Origin: Crambe crambe
Taxonomy: Eukaryota; Porifera; Demospongiae; Poecilosclerida; Crambeidae
DNA: 64,000 nucleotides
Direction of reading: 5' to 3'
Assembly: GCA_963924555.1 (NCBI GenBank)
Contig: OZ004593.1
Coordinates: 2,166,480-2,230,479, forward strand
The translations under genes were made by a program, and so were the position numbers. The notes beneath the pieces were generated by a model. It worked only from the letters and a program-made list of their open reading frames with translations. It was not told the origin of the DNA and searched no databases. Shown here in pieces: positions 10,951-22,180 of this stretch. How positions within the stretch are numbered: the first letter of the stretch is position 1; every line of letters starts with the position of its first letter.

Positions 10951-13560
10951 AACTTACCACATTATCCACCATGTAGTACAAGCTTGGGGTGTGTGTGTAC
11001 TGCAAAGAAAAATCTCAAGTTTGTGACAAAATGATTTAGCTGACCTTGATGCAGTGCGCCTAAGTATCTGGGATCCACCTCCTATATGCATGGGTAAATA
11101 AGTTTGCATTTTTTGTTCATCTACATGATATGTTATAAGTAGCCAGGGTGGCTGGGAAGAAATACATATTTCCTTCTGGAACATAAAATTGTGCGACTTT
11201 ATTATAATATAGATCACAATAGATGCAAGCCAAAGGGTGTTCCATTTCCAATGAAGTTTCTTGTCTATGATGATGGGCAAATCATCTTGCACTGTCCAGC
11301 TGAACCTTTATCTGCAACATACCCTATAAGAATGTAAAATATAATATGTTATGGTTAATTACTGACAATTTTTCTCTTTTTCCCACTAGCTACAGTATAT
11401 GTACGCATTGATACAACACCCGGAGTACCTTTTACAGTTTCCACAAAGTAACGGTTACTTTTTCACTCTCTTGAAAATAGAACTGATTTGGCAGGTTATT
11501 CTGTATAAAATTCAGTGACACTACGTATTTCTCAAACCCTTGGTGAATATTATGATGTGATTGACATCCATTTTTCATCCCCCCCAGGTGTTGGTATAAG
11601 TGCTATATACCCCTACCAGTTCACAATCCTTTTCCTTGGTCACTATTTTCTGTTGCAGATATTGTGGCTACACAACAGAGCCAACACCTAGTCAGAGGGT
11701 GACTTGTTATAGCTACACAAAACTTACTCTTGGGAAGTTTATGCAGTCCACTTTATGATCCTGCCATCCTTGTTGCAACCACACAATATTTGTGGGCATG
11801 TAGACTAAGTAAACAACTTCAATAGGTCATAACCGGTTAAGATAACGAAATTATATACGGTTATGCAAATTAGTTCAGTATGACAAAACTATTATCCCCT
11901 CACCATAATTGGGCTTTGGACTGGCCCTCAGTTAGACTGTTACCTCCAACCAGATTACAAAGCTACATGTACTTTTAATAAAGAGGACTGCATCAGTCAA
12001 CAATCCTTTTGGGTACTATCAATGATCCTTCTAGCTAGACGAGTTCCCCTACAACTGCTCGAAGGCTGCCAGTTCCTCAGGGACTAAAATGTAATTTAAA
12101 ATTTAATTTATTTCTTGGATTCAGCTCTGGAGGGTGTAAAACCTGACCCTAGCTACCTGTCTTTCGAACCAAGCCATGTAGCTATCTAACATTATCTACC
12201 TACACATTCTGCTTCAAATACAGCAATATCAGTTTTCAGTTTTGCTATGCAGAATCCAGGGTGACCAATGGCTTAAGGCATTGCTTGGCTTATTGATTTG
12301 AGTATGAAGATGAAATATAGTCTTTAGCTATAGTGTAACTTGTAGGGGGAAAATATGCCAGTTGGAATAATTATTTGGTAAAGGTCGTCGCATGTCCGGT
12401 TGATTGTACGCGCGCACGTACGGCTTATGCGCGAGCGCGACCCCTGAGCTGATGAGGCACATCATCAAGCCTCAGACTAACGCAGTAATGCTGTTTTAGT
12501 ACTAGGGCAATGTTCAACATTCAGTTGGCAGAGAGCGAGCAAGCAAGTATTCTTTAGTGCTACAACTCTTTAGAAGATTTTGCTGTTTAGTTTATATGTA
12601 TTAAATAAGTTACAACTAGAGTAAGTGATCAAAGATCGGACACCATGTATTATCGATACACTATATCTCAGGAACAACAGTACGTAGAACCAAGTTTAAG
12701 CTACCAAAATGGACTGCAAACCTTCCTTGTTCTGTCACCAAAAAATTATTTTAGTACCGGTTGTTATTTCAAAGCAATAGCTAAAGTCTATTTGCATTCA
12801 CCTTGCCCCTTGATCATTCACTATAACTGCTATAACTTTCTCAATTCTTGACCAAATTTCAAATTTTAACACCAGCAGAGAGAGTGGACAATCAGCTCTC
12901 TGTTGATACATTAAACTAGAAGTTTGGTTAAGAATTGAGAAAGTTATAGCAGTTATAGTGAATGATGATCAAGGGGCAAGGTGAATGCAAATAGACCTTA
13001 GAAATGTAGCTTCACTTAAACCCATCTATATCTGGACGAAAAATTCTATTTATGGACACCCACAAAAAAGACTTCTGAAATCAAAGCAGTAAGTTACTAA
13101 GCAATTTTCCCGAAATGGTACACTGCTCTGGAACACCCTTGAAGATATAACAGTGTAAACCTTCCAACAATGACCTGGGTGTGGCTGATTCAGAGGTTGA
13201 TATTTAATGTGTCCGGATACGCACATGTGTAATTATGACAGGAGCCAGTTGACAAGCTTTGTGTCAAAACCATTGAACTTTGTATCAAAACAAGTGGGGA
13301 TCTAAGTGTAAGTTTCAATTTTGGATATAGGTAGAGTAAGTGACCAATTCACGGACACTGGTTTCCGGACAGCTATATCAAGATAATCAAAAGGAGCTAC
13401 AAGATTTCAAATGCACCATCTGATCACCCATCATGTACTTACATTGCAATCCAAAAATCTTCTTGTATCATCGTTGTGTTCAGAAGCTAGAGGACCACAA
13501 AGTTGACGTCTGAAAACTGCAGATTCCGGAGAAACCACTCGGTTTACAGACTACACCCAG
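10951..13560. other. Intergenic, repeat-containing region between MPEG1 copies
   Basis: I see no gene. It contains a short GC-rich patch (about 12395-12460) and a long hairpin element (12786-12997). Short frames here lack any domain or splice support. Confidence 0.5.
12786..12997. mobile_element. Palindromic foldback element (MITE-like)
   Basis: A roughly 212-bp unit whose two ends are near-perfect inverted repeats of about 65-70 bp. The left arm begins GTCTATTTGCATTCACC and the right arm ends GGTGAATGCAAATAGAC. The centre includes CAGAGAGAGTGG. Related halves occur near 28806-28970 (degenerate) and 43375-43430 (partial), so this is a dispersed non-autonomous family. No coding capacity. Confidence 0.75.
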
Positions 13561-14240
13561 AAAACCACTATCCTTCTCGGTGTGATGGTCATACTAGTGA
13601 TATTCACCAGTCGCTATGCTGTGAAGTATTTTAAACGACAGAAGAAAAAACAGTGGTGGTTATATGTCCATTAATGACTCCAGCAATGATCAAGGACTGA
13701 ATCCTGCCTCCTTCCGATTCACCTACCTCAGCTGAATCCGTCTAACTGTGAAGTTAACTTTGACTTACATAATTATACTTGCAATGACTATTGTGATTAT
13801 GCAGTAGTGTGACTGTCTAACATTATGATATGCATGCTCTGTCAAGTATATACAGTGTACAGTTTTTAATTATTAGCATGGATAGACTTCATTGCAAATT
13901 TATACTTTGTACTTTGTACTCAAGTATATAGGGATAAGGGTTACATGTACATGATAACTATACCTCTGATACCTACCCAATACTGCACCTACATATACCC
14001 TTTAGTGTCCATCCCCCCAATCCCCACTTCCCTTATCACAGACTTTTCCATGCATATTTGACACAACTAGACACCATGGTGACTAGCAAGCCATTATCAT
14101 TGCATCTTCAGTCTGTTTAGCCATAGAGCTAACTAGTCACTATATCAACAGTCAAACCACTAAATAACTAAGCTATCAAATCAGTTTTGTTGTTGTCTAG
14201 AAAGTGATCACCATCATGGTAATTTGATACAGGTTAAACA
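13561..14240 (+). pseudogene. Relic of an MPEG1-like 3' end (tail codons plus 3' flank)
   Basis: The sequence aligns to copy 1 from within the transmembrane segment through the cytoplasmic tail and stop (about 13570-13745), then on into its 3' flank. It carries an extra A in the tail (frameshift) and a small deletion near the C-terminus. No upstream MACPF coding sequence remains. It is probably the remnant of a third tandem copy whose body was lost, or of a partial duplication of the 3' end of copy 1. Confidence 0.7.
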
Positions 14241-15720
14241 TCAGGACTAAAGACCATTGTATGCTAATTAGCTAGGTTGTTTTGCAAGAAAATCATTCCA
14301 TTCAGTTAAGTATGAGAACAGATTTTCTCCCATAATAATTATGGGAATCAATAATATACAGTCATAGGTGCTATTGCACTGTAAAAACAAATAATTATTT
14401 TAAAAAACCCATTTTTAGGTTGCAAAAAAATGGAACTCAGATAACATGGATTGTTTTTACACATTAAATTTATTTTTATAGTGTGGCATTAAACAAAGGG
14501 GAATCCAACCTGGAGTGGTATGTATTACATATATAGGTGGGTATCCAATCCCTTTCCCAAACCAATGTTGATCTAACCACTTGATTGCAATGAGACTTCT
14601 GGATTGGGTAATATTGTGGGCTATAGCATGCAAATGCAACGGAGCCTGAGGGGATATTATTAGAATCACATTAGCTACAGTCATGTCTAACAGCTCTGAA
14701 CAATGCTGTTTCTTTCTTCCCTCACAGGGAAAGTGATGGGGTGAGTAGAGATGATGGCACTAAGCTATCACATCTCAACCTATCAGAGAGTGCGGTAGCA
14801 CTCTCTATTAGGGATGACTCGGACAGCCGCGCGTGCCGCCTATAGACTAATACAAAAGTGAAATTCTAGTTCCCCCACTTAGACCTAACAAAAGCTACTG
14901 TGAATGATTATCCAGCCTACTAGAGCCTACTACAATGTGCAGACCAAGTTTCAGGACCAGGGAGCTTACCATTTCAGAAATACGGCAAGCAGGTAAATCG
15001 CTGGATTCTTCTTCTTCTCTATCAGAGAGAGCAGTAGCTCTCTATGTAGGGATGATGCGGACGGCTGCGCGCGCCGCCTATAGACTAATACAAAAGTGAA
15101 ATTCTAGTTCCCCACTTAGACTTAACAAAAGCTACTGTGAATGATTATAGTGCAGTAATGTACGTACAAAATGGATTAGGCCTTTGATACTTTGCATGTG
15201 GATAGCCAACAGTATGAACTATATAATCATGCAAAAAAACTTAAGTCTAGCTTGAAAACACACTGAATTCCAGGACAATGAAATGTCACAAAAAATCACT
15301 TCTTTTGGAGTGACACAGCAAACTTTCTACTCATATCTGAGACTTGAATGGAGGCGTAACTACACTGTAAAAATGAAAGTGTGTACTGCACATAAATTGT
15401 CCCAATACACACACTAAAAACAAAACAGTGTGTGTATTGGGACAAAATGGTGTGCAGTAAAAACTTTCATTTTTACAGTGTAGCCCTTTCTTTATATCAG
15501 ATTGCTTGTATGTTTAACCAATAAAAGTTATACAAGTTTTCCAAACTGGTCAACTTAAGTATACACCAGATATCTCGATGCAAATGGTCTGTTCCCAAAA
15601 TTTTAAGTTGCTATCTGATTCACACAGTTTGAACTTTAATATGATAATGATAAGATATGCACAAAACCTTGTCAGAAGTGAAATATGACTGTTTAAAAGT
15701 ATAAAAAAAATATCTGGGCA
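14241..15720. other. Repeat-rich spacer with palindromic and direct repeats
   Basis: No gene seen. Two copies of a composite repeat occur (about 14770-15015 and 15018-15145). Each starts at a GAGAG...CTCTC palindrome followed by a GC-rich GGATGA..CGGA.GGC.GCG segment and TAGACTAATACAAAAGTGAA. A third copy starts at about 15779 inside the next element. A 124-bp hairpin lies at 15360-15483. Confidence 0.6.
15360..15483. mobile_element. 124-bp hairpin MITE with TA boundaries
   Basis: The ends CTACACTGTAAAAATGAAAG and its complement are inverted. The inner parts (GTGTATTGGGAC / GTCCCAATACAC) also pair, so most of the element folds on itself. TA dinucleotides at the two boundaries are compatible with a Tc1/mariner-type non-autonomous element. 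That classification is inference. Confidence 0.65.
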
Positions 15721-16480
15721 GGGAGAAAAAGCGGAATGGCGGAAATGGCGGAATCCAAGGAAAAGCTAACTGACTGGTAGTAGCTCTCTCTATTTAGGGA
15801 TGACGTGGATGGCTGCGCATGCTGCATATAGACTAATACAAAAGTGAAGTTCCACTTAGACTTAACAAAAGCTACTTGAATGATTATCCAGCCTACTAGC
15901 CTACTACAAAGTGCAGACCAAGTTTCAGGACCATGGAGCTTACTGTTTCAGAAATATGGCAAGCAAGTAAGTGGCTGGATTCTTCTTCTCTGTTGTTGTT
16001 ATCATTATTATTATTCTTAGACAACCATATCTCTCAAGCTACAGGTATGAACCTACCAGCTACGATGTTTTGTACTCATCAATCCTCGAAAGAGTCTATG
16101 GATCCATTTGTTTGTTTTGGTTGCAAACCAAAATTCCTCCTCATGATTTGTGCATCATGTAGGACACTTGCAGGAAGCCCGATTCCTCAGTCTCGGTTTG
16201 GTAATGCATATTACCATCTACATGTGGCGTTTGTTTAGTATGGCCACAGTTTCACCCACAGACACATCTAATAATCCCTCATGAAATAATTTCTGCTCTG
16301 CTGGAAGGCCACAAAGCCATTTTACATACCTTGGAGTTAATAAATTATGTATTGACTTTACTATTTTGATAAATATTCATAACATAACTACTAGTTACCA
16401 TGATCCCTACAACCTTTTCTTAAAGCTTTACTTTTGTTTTCCTTGGATTCCGCCATTTCCGCCATTCCGCTTTTTCTCCC
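15721..16480. mobile_element. 760-bp DNA-transposon-like element with 44-bp perfect TIRs
   Basis: The left terminus (15721-15764, beginning GGGAGAAAAAGCGGAATGGC) and right terminus (16437-16480) are perfect 44-bp inverted complements. Trimming one base at each end gives flanking CAG / CAG, a 3-bp target duplication. A CWG-type 3-bp duplication is known from some PIF/Harbinger elements, so that superfamily is the best guess. The interior carries another copy of the GAGAG...CTCTC composite repeat (from about 15779) and a short open frame (15933-16238) with no recognisable domain. No transposase is present, so the element is non-autonomous. Confidence 0.75.
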
Positions 16481-16743
16481 AGCTCCTGACCCACTGTTGA
16501 GATGTCATCAAAACGTCAAGTGCAATTTGATACATGGTTTTGTGGCTGCTGTAGAACAGGTGGTCATTTTAAAATAACATGTCCCAGTCTCTACATCACT
16601 TACGTGAAGCCTTATGAAACGTCATCAGTAGTGTGGTTTCATAATGTACATCCTGACATTCCACAATCAGGTGTTACTTAATGCATTTACACAGCGCCAC
16701 TTCCGCTTCATGTGTAGCTAAACAGATCGGCTGCAGCTCAACT

Positions 16744-18831
16744 ATGGCCAATGTATATTATCTTCTACTGTTTATAGCTGTAGCTGCGTGCCAAGAAACT
16801 AGTTCTTCCACTGCTGACTATCCTCTGGGAGATGTGCGAAATTGTAAACTGCGATCATCCATATCTGATCAGCCTTTATATCAAATGGAAGTCCTTCCCG
16901 GCATTGGATTCGACAGCCTCCGAGATCTCGACATGGGGCAAGTCCACGCTCACAACTTCTCTACCTGCAGCATTTCAAGAGATGGAAAATACCTTTTGCC
17001 TGATAACATTTTTATGATTCCTGTACAGAAGAGCAAAGTAGACATGTTTGCGGAGTATTTTGACCATTGGGACGATTACACCTCCATGACTTCAAACTCT
17101 ATAAACGCGCATGTAGGCTTCACATATTCTGCTATTGCTGCCAAATTCTCAGCTGGTTATTCCAGCATGAAGTCCCATATGTACAGCAGTCATTCCCAGT
17201 CAAAGTCCACTCGTGTTCAAATCAGGCACAAACTCTATACCGTCAAGATCCAACCAGGAGCTGAACTTCACCCTAATTTCAAATCACGCTTATTCGATAT
17301 TGCAGCAAACATTCAGAACAATAATACTGAGTATGCTTGCTATTTGGCTGAACTAATCGTTAGGGACTATGGAACTCATTATGTATCATCCATGGATGCA
17401 GGTGCTATATTATCTAAAGTCGATTTCATCCAATCAAGTCAGAGTAACGAAATGTCCAGCTACTCTTCACGAGTAACAGCAGCTGCAAGTGCCAGTTTCT
17501 TTCAGTTACTAAGTGTTGGTACGAGTTTTCAGCACAATTCATCAAACACTGATACTAAAGGATTTATTAGTAATCAAACGTACTCTGAAGTTATTACTGC
17601 TGGTGGCCCACCCTTTTCCCCAGGTATGACCCTCGCTGAATGGGAACGTGGAGTACCAGATACCTTGGTAGCCATCGATCGATCAGGAGATCCTCTCCAC
17701 TTTGTCATTAATCCCACAACTCTTCCTTCATTACCTGAGGGCATGGTTCAATCCATTTCTGAGTATATTTATAAGGCTATTGAAAGATACTACAAGGTCA
17801 ATACTCATCACGGTTGTACTGATCCGTCATCTAAAAACTTCAACTTTCAGGCTAATATTAATGATCACACATGCTCACCTCCAGATACTCACTTTTCTTT
17901 TGGTGGGATCTACCAAACATGCACAGTTGATCAACAGTTCAATAAGAGGGATCTCTGTAATTCCCCACCTGAATATGTCACTAAGGCCAACCCGCTCACT
18001 GGTGGACAAACCTGCCCTGAGGATTACATACCAGTCCTCCTCAACTCTGGTTCAGTCAAGCGTGATTATGATCCATACAAGCCAGCATACATGAGTGTTG
18101 CCCATTATCAGGCTTACTGGTGTGCTGCAACCCCTGGAGTACAAACAATCCACAATCAGCGTTACCTCTTTGGTGGCTTGTACACTTCCAGGACAATTAA
18201 TCCTCTCACAGAAGCTAAGACTTGCCCTCAGTTCTTCCGTCCACTCTACATGTGTGAAGACCTCCAGATTTGTGTCAGTGACAACTTTGAGCAAGGATAT
18301 GCTTATTCTGTTGATTTTGGTGGCTTTGAAAGTTGTTCTATGGGCAACCCCATGGCAACAAATGATTCAGATCAAGATAAGTGGCCTCACATTTGTCCAT
18401 ATGGATTTTCTCAACATTTAGCAGCTGTTGAAGATCTATGTGAGATCAATTACTGCGTACGTGCTGGAACATTACTCAGGTCTACATATTATGCAAAATT
18501 GCCTCCTTTCCGTAAATACAAGTACAAAAGTGGCAACACACCAGTCGTGTCAGGTGTGCATGGAAAGGTCTGGATAAAGGAGGATGACGGGCAATGGAGC
18601 AAGTATGATTCCATCCCTGATCATGTGAACAACCATGGCGCTATTGCAGGTGTATCCATTGCTTCCATTGCAGGCACTATCATTCTCGGTGTGATCATCG
18701 TACTGGTGATATTCGGTGCTGTGAAGTACTATAAACGAAAAAAACGCAGTGGTTACATGTCCATTGATGATTCTGGCAATGATCAGGAATTGAATCCTGT
18801 GAACGATCCTCCTTCAGCTGAATCTATCTAA
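16744..18831 (+). CDS. Perforin-2/MPEG1-like membrane pore-forming protein
   Basis: Intact 695-residue, single-exon protein. The start at 16744 is preferred to the upstream in-frame ATG at 16681 because it begins a signal peptide (residues 1-16, MANVYYLLLFIAVAAC) that aligns with copy 1. The MACPF domain spans roughly 25-350 with the family signature YGTHY at 209-213. A GCTDPSSKNFNF motif with flanking cysteines (357-377) follows. Two P2-type repeats start at FGGIY (387) and FGGLY (476), each with an NPLT..(Q/K)TCP element, as in macrophage-expressed gene 1. A transmembrane helix (about 633-660) leads to a short basic tail containing YMSI (671-674), a YxxPhi sorting motif. The expected topology is luminal MACPF plus P2 with the tail in the cytosol. 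Family role: bactericidal pore formation in phagosomes. That role in this organism is inference. Confidence 0.92.
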   Translation: MANVYYLLLFIAVAACQETSSSTADYPLGDVRNCKLRSSISDQPLYQMEVLPGIGFDSLRDLDMGQVHAHNFSTCSISRDGKYLLPDNIFMIPVQKSKVDMFAEYFDHWDDYTSMTSNSINAHVGFTYSAIAAKFSAGYSSMKSHMYSSHSQSKSTRVQIRHKLYTVKIQPGAELHPNFKSRLFDIAANIQNNNTEYACYLAELIVRDYGTHYVSSMDAGAILSKVDFIQSSQSNEMSSYSSRVTAAASASFFQLLSVGTSFQHNSSNTDTKGFISNQTYSEVITAGGPPFSPGMTLAEWERGVPDTLVAIDRSGDPLHFVINPTTLPSLPEGMVQSISEYIYKAIERYYKVNTHHGCTDPSSKNFNFQANINDHTCSPPDTHFSFGGIYQTCTVDQQFNKRDLCNSPPEYVTKANPLTGGQTCPEDYIPVLLNSGSVKRDYDPYKPAYMSVAHYQAYWCAATPGVQTIHNQRYLFGGLYTSRTINPLTEAKTCPQFFRPLYMCEDLQICVSDNFEQGYAYSVDFGGFESCSMGNPMATNDSDQDKWPHICPYGFSQHLAAVEDLCEINYCVRAGTLLRSTYYAKLPPFRKYKYKSGNTPVVSGVHGKVWIKEDDGQWSKYDSIPDHVNNHGAIAGVSIASIAGTIILGVIIVLVIFGAVKYYKRKKRSGYMSIDDSGNDQELNPVNDPPSAESI

Positions 18832-19094
18832 GTATAAAAAAACTGTGAAAAGTTACTAAGAACTATTCCCCTGATTTCGCTATTGAATTACCAAATAGCT
18901 GATTATCTCCTGATTAGTTAATGTTATTGCTTTCCCCACTAAGTGACAAGTTACATATAATTATTATTGTGTGACTAGCTCTCTCTAGCTACTTCATTAT
19001 CAAAAGACTTTGCTAAAATTGCTGAAAATTAAAACAGAATCAACGTTATAAAAATTATTGCAGCATTCATTGCCATATGATTTTTTGTGCTAAC

Positions 19095-19121
19095 TCCCCC
19101 CCCCCCCCCCCCCCCCCCCAG
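19095..19121. repeat. Poly-C tract
   Basis: A run of more than 20 consecutive C residues downstream of the intact MPEG1-like gene. Similar G/C homopolymers occur at about 34930-34946, 36345-36375, 51229-51256 and 58738-58754. Lengths in the assembly are likely unreliable. Confidence 0.9.
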
Positions 19122-19142
19122 GTATAAATATTATTTTATAGG

Positions 19143-19200
19143 CTACTCCCTTTGGTGACTGCAGGTTATTATATTAATTATGTAGTCACCAAAGGGAGTA
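19143..19200. repeat. Short perfect hairpin ACTCCCTTTGGTGACT
   Basis: ACTCCCTTTGGTGACT and its exact complement AGTCACCAAAGGGAGT are separated by about 24 bases. This could be a small MITE or a transcript-level hairpin downstream of MPEG1 copy 2. No further evidence. Confidence 0.6.
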
Positions 19201-19389
19201 ATTAAGGACCAATCTGGGATACTTTAGAGTAGTAAGCATATTTGGCTTCACACTTTATGCGGGACATCCCCCTCACTGTGGCCTATCGGTGAGCTTCCCC
19301 CCTAAGGTAAAATTCCTAGATGAACCCTGCTAGAGATACAGCACCTAAAATTGATTTCCATGGGTTAGTTTGGGGGGGTTTGAGCCGTG

Positions 19390-19546
19390 TGGTGTGCTGA
19401 TCATAATAGTGATATTCACTGGTCTCAAGTATTTTAAACGACAGCAGAAATGTAATGGTTAGCTATATGCCGATTAGCAACAATCAAGGACTGAATCCTA
19501 TAAACGATTCTCCTTCCAATTCACCCACCTCGGCTGAATCCATCTA
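19390..19546 (+). pseudogene. Second relic of an MPEG1-like cytoplasmic tail
   Basis: About 155 bases match the last part of the MPEG1-like genes: transmembrane end, KYFKRQ tail, and a terminal SAESI-type C-terminus with TAA at about 19544. The frame is disrupted (a deletion after the ATATTCAC segment and changes in the tail). It is the fourth trace of the gene in this array, with no coding body upstream other than copy 2 itself. Confidence 0.65.
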
Positions 19547-20296
19547 AAAACTGTTTCCAAGTTATGTAGCCATAGAGCTACCCATTTTGCTATATTTCTT
19601 TTTTTGTTGTTATTGTTGTTGTTTCTAGTTTCCCATTAGCTATAGCTAGCTATAATATTATAGAATTTTTTTAGTACCAAGTATAGTATAGTGTGGCTGT
19701 CTTAACCAACCATTATCCATAGCTAAATGATCAAAAAAATGATACTGAAACTGTACAGCACTGGATTCTGATTTTAATTAGCTATAGCAGTGCCTCATAT
19801 TTCCCAGGAGTATAAAGGCTCCATGCCTGAGGTGTTAACTACACCTAATGTTGGATCTTCAGGACACGTGCAATCAAGTGTCATACCTAGAAAGGCTGTC
19901 TTCTCTTCATGCAGGGGCAAAATGAATGTAGCTATATTAGCTATGTACAACTTGGTGGTGGTGGTATTGAAATTGGTGTCTTTTTTGTTGGAAGGTCAGG
20001 TACAAAATTTACATCTGTGTTGGAGGGAACTCAATCAGCCATTGAAGATACATAGAATAGGATTACTGTATAGCTATGGCCTCATCCAGAGTGAGGCCAA
20101 GGCTATACTGTATAGTAATACAGCTTGGTGACAGGAAAGAAGGGAATTTATTATGGGGAAACTACCTGGGGAATTACCTGGGAAAACCCCAGGCATATTT
20201 TAACCTTCACACTGTTTACAACATGTCCATTATAACACAAAGGTGAACACGTGAGCTGCAATTAGCTACGAGGGGCTGTCACGAAAAATTTGGACC

Positions 20297-21345
20297 GGGG
20301 AAAAAATTGGATCCCCTTTACCAAAAGTTATCCGGGCATATCGGCTTGTACATAACTGAGCAGCGCTACCCTCCAGACTGTAGTCAAGACAAAAAGAGAG
20401 CTATTCGAAAGAAAGCAGCTATGTTCAATGTAGGAAAGGGAGTTCTTTTCATCAAGAAGAAAAAGAAGAGCGGGGTAAGACCTGATTTTTCATAGGTGCT
20501 TATTATGCTTGTAGCTAGATAGCTAGCTACATGAAGTTGAGTCTAGATGCAATCATGGTGATTCTACTTAATTATGGCCTTACTACCAGCATAGATACTA
20601 TAATCTACTGCACAGCATAGCTAATTATGGTATTAATGCTACCAGATACCAGATTTTTTGGCCTCTGTAAAAGAAACTCATGAAATTTGCTTGTAGCTGT
20701 AGCTAGCTATGTACCAAGTTACCCAGCTATTCTCTTCAAATAAATAATCAAATCAATATCATTCTGATGACCATGGGTTTTCCCTATCCCTAACCAAAAG
20801 GCTGTATGGTTTAATAGTGGACATACTGGTGCTGAGATCATACCTGTGTGTGATGTTCCAGAAAGTCTACTATCGGACAGGGGAACCAATCTGCTATCCT
20901 ACCCAATGACCGATGTATGCAGTCTTCTTGGAATTACGAAATTGAATACTACAGCATACCATCCTCAGTGTGATGGCCTCACCGAGAGGTTTAATCATAC
21001 TCTAAAGACGATGATACGCAAGCATGTTGATGTCTATGGGAAACAGTGGGACAAGTATTTGCATTACAAAAAGTACTATAATAAGGTGAACAAATGTTCT
21101 CCTGTGCAGTTCAAGATTGGAGGTCTAGTGCTAATTCGATTCCCTCAGGAAGAGTCTGGAAAGTTTCGGAAGTTATCTTGTCTGTGGCATGGACCCTATT
21201 GAGTCGTTCGGTGACTCCAACCGGCATTGCAGGAAAACGTGTCTACACTTCAAAAGATGATATTATTCGTGTACACTTAAATCGAGTTCCCCTCTACTAT
21301 GGAAGAAAGTCAGCTCGGGGCAAGCTCTAACTGGAGGAGGGGGTG
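20297..21345 (+). mobile_element. Degenerate Ty3-type LTR retrotransposon (integrase remnants)
   Basis: Two blocks survive. The first (20307-20495) resembles the segment preceding the integrase H2C2 finger (YPPDCSQDKKRAIRKKA then a GVLF element). The second (20846-21202) is an integrase core end with SDRGTN, AYHPQCDGLTERFN (the catalytic Glu lies in LTERFN) and a C-terminal GPY module typical of Ty3-type integrases. The segment between the catalytic Glu region and the GPY module is shortened. The frame breaks at the GPY motif and continues in another frame (to about 21330). Gag, protease and RT are absent. A purine-rich tract (about 21332-21343) followed by TGTGACAG fits a polypurine tract and 3' LTR start. 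The insertion is dead. Confidence 0.75.
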
Positions 21346-21620
21346 TGTGACAGTAACATTAATTATTACCTTTATCATTACTAACTAACTGTTATGTAAT
21401 CATTATTGTGACTTCACTTATGATGTTATCAAATGTTCACTCCTTGATTTGTGACCCTTGAGTAAAGTTTGAGACACCATTATAATTATGCTGCCTGGTG
21501 ACAATACACGAATAACTGATATAAAGTGGTCTTGTCCTACATGTAAATAATAACCAGGTAAACAAGTGAATTTTATATAGCAAGCAGTTATATAGCTACC
21601 TTCCTACGTAGGTACCCTTT
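21346..21620 (+). repeat. Possible 3' LTR of the Ty3-type relic
   Basis: This starts with TGTGACAGTAAC immediately after a GGAGGAGGGGG polypurine-like tract, the expected position of a 3' LTR. The end is not defined and no matching 5' LTR was found in the window. Supported only by position. Confidence 0.35.
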
Positions 21621-21684
21621 CAAGGAAAAAACAACTTCAATCGACTTATCCTTATTGAGGAGGGTGGGTTAATCAATCTTTGAA

Positions 21685-22180
21685 GCCAGGTCCACTGGAC
21701 CTGCCTAAATTTCGGCAGCGAAACTGGACCGGGTCCACTTTTTTCCCCTGCCAAAAATGGACCTGCCTGGATTTCGGCAGCGAAACTGGACCAGGTCCAC
21801 TTTTTTCCTCTGCCAAAAATGGACCTGCCTGGATTTCGGCAGCGAAACTGGACCGGGTCCACTTTTTTCCCCTGCCAAAAGTGGACCTGCCTGGATTTCG
21901 GCAGCGAAACTGGACCGGGTCCACTTTTTTCCCCTGCCAAAAGTGGACCTGCCTGGATTTTGACAGCGAAACTGGACCGGGTCCACTTTTTTTCCCTTGC
22001 CAAAAACGGACCTGCTTAGATTTTGACAGTGAAACTGGACCAGGTCCACTTTTTTCTTGACAAAATTGGACTTTTGGTAAGGGAGGTCCACTTTTGGCAG
22101 AAAAAAGTGGACCCCCCGGTCCATTTTTTTCTGCCAAAATTGGACCGGGGGTCCACTTTTTTCCCGGTCCACTTTTGGCA
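21685..22180. repeat. 62-bp minisatellite with internal palindromes
   Basis: About six well-conserved copies of a 62-bp unit, plus degenerate ones to about 22180. Each has the core GGACCTGCCTGGATTTCGGC then ACTGGACCGGGTCCACTTTT. The TGGACCGGGTCCA part is a perfect palindrome. Because 62 is not divisible by three, several frames on both strands stay open for 120-170 codons. I regard these frames as by-products of the repeat and not as genes. Confidence 0.9.

Noticed and set aside
12405..12480. CTGATGAGGC sequence resembling a hammerhead ribozyme core
   Set aside because: The required GAAA element and matching stems I and III are missing. The apparent pairing is a simple TGATG/CATCA hairpin.
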